This document shows positions 56,801 to 64,000 of a stretch of DNA of 64,000 nucleotides, piece after piece. This DNA comes from Isoetes taiwanensis (taxonomy: Eukaryota; Streptophyta; Lycopodiopsida; Isoetales; Isoetaceae). Numbering within the stretch: position 1 is the first letter of the stretch; each line of letters begins with the position of its first letter. The stretch is taken from the NCBI GenBank assembly GCA_021234155.1, contig JAJEKV010000168.1, positions 989,352 through 1,053,351 of the forward strand, read 5' to 3'. The position numbers were made by a program, and so were the translations under genes. Below the pieces are notes generated by a model. The model was not told where the DNA came from. It did no database searches and worked only from the letters and a program-made list of their open reading frames with translations.

Positions 56801-58450
56801 GCTTAATTGCGGGGTATAGCCTCATTGATTCATATAAAAGCGACATCTCGAATAATGCATTTCCTTGGTTCTTCAAAGCTAAATTTTTCCGTTTGGTGGC
56901 TACTTGGATCTTCTGAGGGCAAATCCAAGCTCACGGCGTACTAAAGCGAGGAGTTTTCCTTCGACTTTTACCTTTAGATATTAAGCCTTTTTAGCGGTTG
57001 CATTTTTTTCTCTGTAAATTTTGTTCTTTACGGCCAGTTGCCCACTAGATTTAGATTGTTTGAGGAAAAATAGCCTATGTTATTTTTTTTTGGCTAGAAA
57101 AGGACTTTGTTTGTTTTTGTTGGCACTAAGTTAGCTCTGCCTTTAGCATGTGGCCAGAACAAAAGAGCCTACGCAATAGGCAGGGACATAGCCAAACCTT
57201 CTTTTGCAATTTGTATCTCGGTGCGAGAAACTATGGAAGGGCATCTGTCTCTATGATTGCTCTTCTCGGCGTCGAAGCTTGATCCATGGATACCGGTATT
57301 AGCCAGTGGCACCATGAATGGATCCTCCCGCGGCTATGTAGTTTTCTCTAGGTTACAGGATCTTTTCCTGATACTTCCATTGTTTGGATCAACACCAAAA
57401 TCCTCTCCCTTTACGGTGCATACCGCTTGCTTGGATTTTTAGAGCTTGATCTAGTCGCGAGAAAAAATCCGTCTTTGATCAGAAAAACTAATACCATCGG
57501 GGGCTACAATTTTTAGGCATAAAACTTAGGGTAAAACCGGTTACCACACTTTAGGCTTTTTTGTCGAGGAGGGACCAATGTTTTGGGCCGGATCACGCTT
57601 CTGACTCTACTTGGAATCTAGTGGAATTATATTTATTCTTTCTTGATTTGCAAAAAATATGCCTAAATCATACTCAAACCTACACCGTAAGTGGCCCGAT
57701 TTGCCTTGAAAGCGTTCTTAGTATGCTTGGCGAATCTAGCTCAACCCCCTTTCTAAAGAATTTTGGTTTTCTTTCAAACCACCAGATCCTATGTTTCCAA
57801 CCACAACAAAATCCCAAAATCTTCTCACCATTGATCCCCTCTTGACCAAATAAAGTCGATTTAGTATATAGGTAACCATTGGAGCTCTTGGGTCTAGAAT
57901 CCCGAACATAGCCAAATGCGCGAGATACCTTCAAGCAAAGGATCTGAGACTATTTGGAGTGAAACGATGGGATGGGGGAGGCTTTGACGTCCAAGATGTA
58001 GAAAAACAAAAAAAAAAAAAATGATAGAAAGGCTGCTTGGGAGAGGTTCGCATTGGACGACCAGTGATGATTTTTACGCTTAGAAAAAGATTAAAGCAAA
58101 AATTAAAGGCGGAGAAGCCATGCCCAAAGCAAGAAACCCAACTCGGTGAAAGTGTGGTCTTCAAATCTTCACAATGGGCTAGGTTTTTGAAGCACAAGTT
58201 CAAAGCGAGACTTCTTGAGATTTAGACGTTTTAGTGCTCATTAACATATTGGGCCAAATAAGAATAAAAGCTGTCAAATTTGGTAGGCCCGGCAATATCT
58301 AAGACCACTACGACGCCGGTTTGGATACGCCATAGCTAGAAGCGGGAAGCGTGCGGGAGGGAAAGCTTGGGAAAAGACCGTGCAATCTTCTAGCCGCCAT
58401 AGCCGCCATAAATGCACAATAAGTGCATATCATAAATGCCGCATTCTTTT
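56801..58450. other. Possible LINE-C 5' part, unplaced
   Basis: Frames on the minus strand at 57680-57934 and 57931-58203 could be distorted LINE sequence, but I cannot match an endonuclease block. An A-run of 16-17 bases lies at 58006-58022. Confidence 0.3.
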
Positions 58451-61169
58451 CTTAAAATTTTGTTTGCACATACGTGTCACCACGAGGATGCTTCAAATAA
58501 ATAGCATCAAACAAATATTTATCAAACAAAAATTGACACTGAATTAGATATGAGTGATAGGAATAGATAAAGAGATTGTTTAGATCATTTAAACCTGAGT
58601 TAAAATCCTGCCCTTTATTATTATAGGAATAGATAAAGAGATTGTATAGATCTTTTAAACCTGAGTTTGCCAAGCAAGGAAGCGTGGTACTGTGTCCACT
58701 CTTGGCCCAACATGACAGATTTAGCCTTTAGCCAAGGCCCCACGAACGTGCCTTCGGTTCTAAAAATGTAGAGTTGGATTCAACACATTAACATGGCCGC
58801 TGTGATAAATTCTTTGATTCCAAACTGGTTGAGCTGGACAGTACTCATGTCCAAGATGCCACAAGGGGTCAATACTTGTGTATTTGTCCTTTCAATCCCA
58901 GCGGTATGTTGACAATAGTTCGAGAGGAAACATAAAGGAAAAATACATCAAAATCAAAATCAAGAATGATTAGAATGGGTTTTTTAAAGATACTGAGAAA
59001 GATGTGATTTGAAATGGCAATGCTATAAGTGAGAAGATTGAAGGGCAAGGGTGATTCATTAAAATTGGACTAACATGAAAAAATGAAAATGTTTAAGACT
59101 CAAGAAGAATGTGGTCCGAGTTTCCTAGACAACTTCAAACAACACTAACCTCTATTAGGTGATACATTGCACTTATTATGAGGAAAATAGTGTCAATTTT
59201 TCAGTGTAAAGTATCAAATCCATCTAAAGGAGACATGTCATTTTTTGGACTTATCAATATTAATATCACATGGACATTACAATACAAAATTATTTTTGAA
59301 TTGAGAGGCTATCTCTAGCATTTAAGGAATCGTCTTTACATCACACTTTCTTCAGGTTTCCTCAGGTGTATGGACCAAAGTAGTCAATGATCATAATAAA
59401 TTTCATAAATTTACTTCAGCTTCAAATCAAATGTTGTTGCAAGATGTAAATTATGCAAGATATCCATCTGCATTTCAAGAAGTTAGAAATGCACAAAATC
59501 AAACAAAAGACTTCTTATTTTTGTACAAAAACCAATCTGCACAATTGAATGCTACTAACCAAGTTAAAAATTTCTCATTTCTAAAGAAGAAAACATAATA
59601 ATCTGCTCATCTAGTCTAGTGATAATTTAGTATGGGAGACTATATCAGGGTTCTGGATATAGGGAAGTACCAAAATTGAATCGATGGCAAGATCTTTTCT
59701 GCTTATCTAAAAGCCAAATATAGCCATCAATAGCTCAGAATAAAATTATTGAAATTAAATTTTCCAGATCTTATGGTTCCGCAAGCCCTTCAAAAATAGT
59801 CTACTTCAACTTGGGCAACAGTTGCAAAACACGAAGCATAATAAAGAATGAAAAAATCCATTTCCATAATGTTAGAAGCACACCATCTAATTCCACAAAT
59901 AATGATGTCGCAACCTGCAAATACAATCAAGACGGCGAATATACACTAAATAAGCTGCCCAAGCAATGCTACTCTAACAGCATTTCCAAATACATCATTA
60001 CTATTAAGGATAGAGCAAGATCAAAAAGATAAATCTGATTCCTTTTGATTAAAAATGCACTTCATTTATTGAGGATCAAGAAAGACCATGCCATTTTCCC
60101 CTGGTGATCAAAACTGAAATTACTAAAGCTCAAATGGGCTCGGAGGACTAATAAGATGGAGGAATAGTAAGGTTATACCTATGCCTTTGCCTTGAGGACT
60201 AATAAGACTCCGACTTCTCCACACTTCTGATTAGATTAGAAGCATTTGGTTCAATTCATCATTCAAAACAAAATTTTTAATTCAAATCATAAGGTGCCTG
60301 ATGTTTCTTACCACTTTAGAATTATTAGCACCGGACGAACAAGTTTTTGCGGGGCTTTAAATATTGAATATGATTTGCTCCACATTATACAATCCATCGG
60401 GGAAGGACTTTTCGGAGGCTTAAATGATTCCAACGACGAGAAATGCTCCATGCGCCTTGTCAAAGTCTTGCCTCATATATTGATATTTCTTTTTTTGCCC
60501 GAGAAGTTTCAATCTCTAGCAAAAAATGCTTTAAAGGAAAATTACTTGCGGCTTTCTTGCTAAAACATTGTAGATTCTTCTATCCCACGTTTTTAGAAGA
60601 AGAAGAAGAAAGAAGATTTAACGTCATGCCACAAAGCGGCGTCTGTCGGACGTGTGACACCATAAACCAAAGGCGAGTAGGCAGTTTGCTCGCCCGATAG
60701 CAAAGCGCCCAATGATTGGCCGAACAACGATCCACCAAGCTCCGGTTAATGAGGGCCCAAGCGCCAACCTAAAGAACAGAACCCACCGGCGGGCCAAAGA
60801 AAAACCACTGGCCGATTAAAAGAAAAGGGATGAAGAAGGAACCACGCTCCAAAAGTCGAAGTCCGCACAAAATTTTGCCAGTTGGAAAGCTGCTCGGGGC
60901 CGGCCGCCCACTCAAGTCGCGGGGCTTCCATCCATCGAAGTCTTGCCATACCATGCGGCCGACTTACTTGAGGAGAAAATAAAAAGCGTGGCAGGTAAAT
61001 ACGAGATTAGATTGCGGCGCGGAAAAATTTGAAAGGGACAAAAACAATGGAAAATAACAAACTGCATTATATATGTCTAGAAAAATACTAGTAATCAAAA
61101 TTGGTCCACCTTCATAAAAAAAACAAAATACTAGTAATCAAGATAAGTACAAGCTATTTCAAAACTTTC
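58451..61169. other. Mostly AT-rich spacer
   Basis: A ~60-bp direct duplication with gaatagataaagagattgt and tttaaacctgagtt occurs at 58560 and 58626. A GC-richer island lies at 60620-60960. Its minus strand opens for 60-67 codons in two overlapping frames without a motif. No gene is supported. Confidence 0.4.
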
Positions 61170-61409
61170 TGGTGTTCCCGGGATTAGTAGAGCGGAAGTT
61201 TGCCATTTTAGGGACTTCTTGGGTTATTCTGAGATGGTGATGGTGGTTTGTCACGGTGATGGAGTTCGCGGTTTTACGTGAGTTTTATGTAGATAAAGTG
61301 CTTATCGGTACATCTCTTTAGAGGGCGGAGTTCTCCTTCCTCCTCACTTGCTTTGTAACATTACCATTCTTTTAATATATTGATGACACAGTTCTTCAAA
61401 AAAAAAAAA
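61170..61409 (+). mobile_element. 5'-truncated poly(A) retroposon (LINE 3' end)
   Basis: The sequence ends tgctttgtaaca, tcttttaatatattgatg and then a run of about 13 A at 61397-61409, the usual look of plant LINE 3' ends. Only the 3' ~240 bp can be assigned, with no coding part. The target duplication was not identified. Confidence 0.5.
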
Positions 61410-61810
61410 AGATTGGCCTCTTTAACACGGAATCTCATTTGATGGTTATTGGCATGAACATATAAAGTACAGCCCAGGAGGTGTATGACCCTAGTTGGAA
61501 CTGAATGAAAATGATAAATGACCCAACATTGTGGGTACACTAGAGCATGATTTCGAGGTCGGTGCAAAGCAAAGAAAGAGTTTGTGTTAGTGGCATAAGG
61601 CACACATATTGCATCTTCTAGACATCGTGCGCCAGCGCCTTTGTTGCAATGTGGTTACTCCAAACAATTATTTATAACAAATTTTGCTTGGTTAATGTTG
61701 TTGTTTCCTGTTATAGATATAGTTTTGTTTACAGATCCCAATATTTAAAGGCAATAAATGTTTTTCGAGTCAAGATGTGATAGTTGTCGAAGAATTGACC
61801 AGTGATCGAT

Positions 61811-61838
61811 TTTTACATACTATCTAGTATGTAAAAAT
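61811..61838. repeat. Perfect 13-bp palindrome with 2-bp centre
   Basis: TTTTTACATACTA is followed by TC and then its exact reverse complement TAGTATGTAAAAA. It lies two bases before the TATC array, and its centre contains the TATCTA word from which the array may have grown. Confidence 0.9.
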
Positions 61839-61839
61839 A

Positions 61840-61939
<100 letters not shown>

Positions 61940-62274
61940 ACAGAGCATTGATGTGTTGCATGCATGCTAGTATTTGGCATAATTTAGTATTTCAATGATA
62001 TGGTTGCTGTGGAATATTTGTGGTCGCATTCCTTCTGCTCTAGGATCATGTTCATCTTGACAAGAAGTTCAATTAAGGCTTTAGTGGTTGTTGCGTTGCT
62101 AAGCGAACTTGAGATCCATTAGAATTGAAGGCCATTATAAATGTAGAAGGGCCAATAAACCTTAATGGTTTGGAACCATTCAAAAGGAAAAATAAATGAT
62201 GAGCACCCGAATATCGGGGGTGCCATCAGCAACACTATCATGTTGAAAGAAATTTTTTTACAAAAATGAGGGAA

Positions 62275-62430
62275 TGCGCCGGCGCACCTGTTCAGGGTTC
62301 GAAAAATATTTTTCATATAATAAAAAATTTTGCACTTTTTCATGTTTTACCTTTTTTTTAATTTTGGGTCAGCACAAAAGCAGTGGCACTACATGCAGCA
62401 GACCTCTGGACCATGTGCGCCGGCGCACAT
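62275..62430. repeat. Pair of GC-rich palindromes 130 bp apart
   Basis: TGCGCCGGCGCA at 62275-62286 and the longer ATGTGCGCC/GGCGCACAT at 62413-62430 share a 12-bp palindromic core in otherwise AT-rich DNA. They could be the two ends of a small palindromic-ended element of about 150 bp, or two protein-binding sites. Confidence 0.5.
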
Positions 62431-62705
62431 GCTTCAAAGTTGCATGTTCAATATTTGATGTGGCTGGATTTTTAAGATATTGCTTCCAAACACTATGTGT
62501 CGACACTCTTGTACTACTATGGTAGGCTGTATTTATTGCAGTTTTCTAGTCTGTTCTTAGTATCGAATAGGAGTATCTAATAGGTGAGGTACTCTAGGAT
62601 GCAAGTTTGTCCAAATAAACATGTTGGTTGTTGTTCGCTTTGTGAACATGGAAAGTGTATGCATATATCTAGGTCGTATAGTTATTTAAGAGTTTTTGAA
62701 CCACC

Positions 62706-62885
62706 CCTTTTTTTTGGGTTGCCCTAGGGGCAAACTCTTGCTCATATGGGTTTTTGGCATATTTCGTGTATATGCCGATATATATCTAAAATGTGTCAAA
62801 AACTGCTCCAAACTAGTTGTTGCCAATAATCTGCCGATCACCCCTGTTGCCCTACTGCTGTTCGAACCGCCTAATCGGTATGAAT
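62706..62885 (+). repeat. Dispersed repeat R62, copy 2
   Basis: This is the counterpart of 8880-9141 in opposite orientation. The order of shared words is gggttgccctaggggcaaac, tgggttt, ggcatat and tatatgcc, aactgct, gttgttgcc and ctgccgatca. The copies are clearly diverged. Confidence 0.55.
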
Positions 62886-63420
62886 TTTGATGCTATGCAA
62901 TTTGAAGTGTGGTGAAAGTGACTTATTCGGGAGCATGCCACAACAGCTTCGATCAACAAATCATCTTTGCTGGATTCAAAAGCTCAGAAGCAAACACACG
63001 GTGTTTTTCCCCAGCGAGAGCGGAGAATCGCTCCCTTAGCATAATATCTTGGAGTCTAACCTTACTCACAGTGAAATTGCTTTTTTGCAGGTAAAGTTTG
63101 TGCAAAGTGGGTGTTTAGTTTTGAAGCTTCTTAATTTACTTGGTGCCGGCGAATTGGATGTTACGAGATTCCTTGAGCCAACTTTAATGGGGGACCTATT
63201 GGTGAAGGCCCATTTCTATAAATTTCATAGCCCATTACCCTGATCTATTCTTTTGATATCCATTGGTAGACCACCCAGTTGTAATGTTCAATGCTCGTGA
63301 TATTCAGGGTTTCATGAAGATGCATATTAGTTTACTATGAGATGATACAGTGATTTGGTTCAAATTCTTGTAGCCATTTAATTTTGTCGACCAATGACTT
63401 ATCATTCAATGATGTGGTTC

Positions 63421-64000
63421 AAGTTTGAAGGTTTTGAAAAGTTTGAATTTATCCTTCGCAAATATATAGATAGCGGCTTTCATAAAGTTTCTAGGCTATC
63501 ACTAAGTTTGCTTAATGTTCATTCACGAAAAATCACAGATGCGAGCCTAGTTGCATTTTCAGGTATTGTCTAGTCCTTGACGGGAATTTTATGTTGATTG
63601 GTCGAATTGCTTGATTATTTGATGTTTATCTTATAGGTCTAACCAATCTTACCCATTTGGACCTTTTTGGTGCAAGTATTACAGACTCTAGAATGGCAGC
63701 GTTACATCCTGATATTCTGAGCATACTATGTCATTCTAAATGTGCTTTATTGGTTCTTTGTGTAGTTTAGGTTTTTAATTTATAGCAAGGTCTGATTGTT
63801 CTTGTTTAAATCGTTAGACATATGATCCTTCAACTATCTTAAAACTGCATTTTTATATTTTATAAACATTTTTTATGTTGTGTATCTTGCAGTATGATAG
63901 TGTGCAGATTTCAACGAGTTGTAGAGCCTACAAATTTGTGAAGGAAGTATCACTGATGTTGGCATAAAAAACATCAAGGATTTTGCCGATTTAAAGTTTC
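63421..64000 (+). pseudogene. LRR protein (At1g15740/At4g23840 type), broken and cut by the window end
   Basis: Exon-like pieces are 63421-63562, 63637-63700 and 63893-64000, separated by GT-AG introns. They read LKSLNLSFAN, then (after a shift) DSGFH...ITDASLVAFSG, then LTNLTHLDLFGASITDSRM, then SLQICEGSITDVGIKNIKDF. This is the LRR order of the plant AMN1-like LRR family, with LTHLDLFGA followed by the LEICGG repeat in the same sequence. There are three lesions: a frameshift near 63467, a frame mismatch at the third piece, and a TAG at about 63924, where a Gln or Lys codon is usual. The earlier part (63090-63240) may be an additional decayed exon. It is probably a pseudogene, but the 3' half is outside the window. 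Confidence 0.7.

Noticed and set aside
60620-60960. GC-rich island as first exon of an unseen minus-strand gene
   Set aside because: Two overlapping frames are open but none continues through a plausible splice donor, and there is no motif. It is left as spacer.

Overview
This is a window of a land-plant nuclear genome. The evidence is GT-AG introns, a plant nucleotide-sugar transporter gene, a plastid DUF1995 (LPA3-type) gene, a PLS-class PPR gene, LRR and PLATZ-like relics, and a Copia element primed by initiator-Met tRNA. The long single-frame PPR gene with ~101-residue modules and the many degenerate APE-type LINEs suggest a seed-free plant, most likely a fern. That placement is inference. 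No virus, CRISPR array, rRNA or tRNA gene was recognised.

Layout: 1-3.8 kb is repeat-rich, with an inverted 42-bp pair and a 251-bp tandem duplication of degenerate AGATT repeats. At 3.85-5.04 kb (-) lies a broken DUF4283/zinc-knuckle gag-like ORF. At 6.7-7.3 kb (+) is a small DUF7054-type gene. From 11.9 to 22.9 kb there is a nested transposon stack: a minus-strand GC-rich LINE (LINE-A) is split by a complete-ended 5.5-kb Copia element (TSD CTGAC), and the Copia is split by a 5'-truncated plus-strand LINE of the same family. LINE-A starts with about three ~104-bp tandem monomers. At 22.9-23.3 kb an ~80-bp tandem array hosts a 248-bp MITE with an 8-bp TSD. At 25.8-26.7 kb (-) is an unrecognised GC-rich ORF, and at 28.2-30.4 kb (+) a PPR gene that ends inside its E motif.

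From 32.5 to 33.8 kb there is a MITE with ~60-bp inverted termini and a LINE RT fragment split by a second copy of the 8-bp-TSD MITE. A PLATZ-like relic lies at 34.4-34.7 kb (-). The AT-rich stretch 34.8-40.6 kb holds a 310-bp duplication, a LINE-A relic and weak LRR relics. At 40.70-42.47 kb (+) is an intact seven-exon UTR2-type transporter. LINE-B, with an L1-ORF1p-like domain, lies at 45.2-48.0 kb (+), followed by a head-to-head 26-bp minisatellite at 48.08-48.61 kb. At 51.17-53.04 kb (-) is an intact eight-exon LPA3-like gene. A poly(A)-tailed LINE-C lies at 54.2-56.8 kb (-), and a truncated poly(A) retroposon at 61.2-61.4 kb (+). A TATC microsatellite with an adjoining palindrome is at 61.8-61.9 kb. 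A broken LRR gene runs off the right edge.

Only the transporter, the LPA3-like gene and probably the DUF7054 gene look like working host genes. The PPR gene is expressed-looking but truncated. The host genes share no pathway: one serves nucleotide-sugar transport in the secretory system and one serves PSII assembly in the plastid. The rest is mostly mobile-element sediment.
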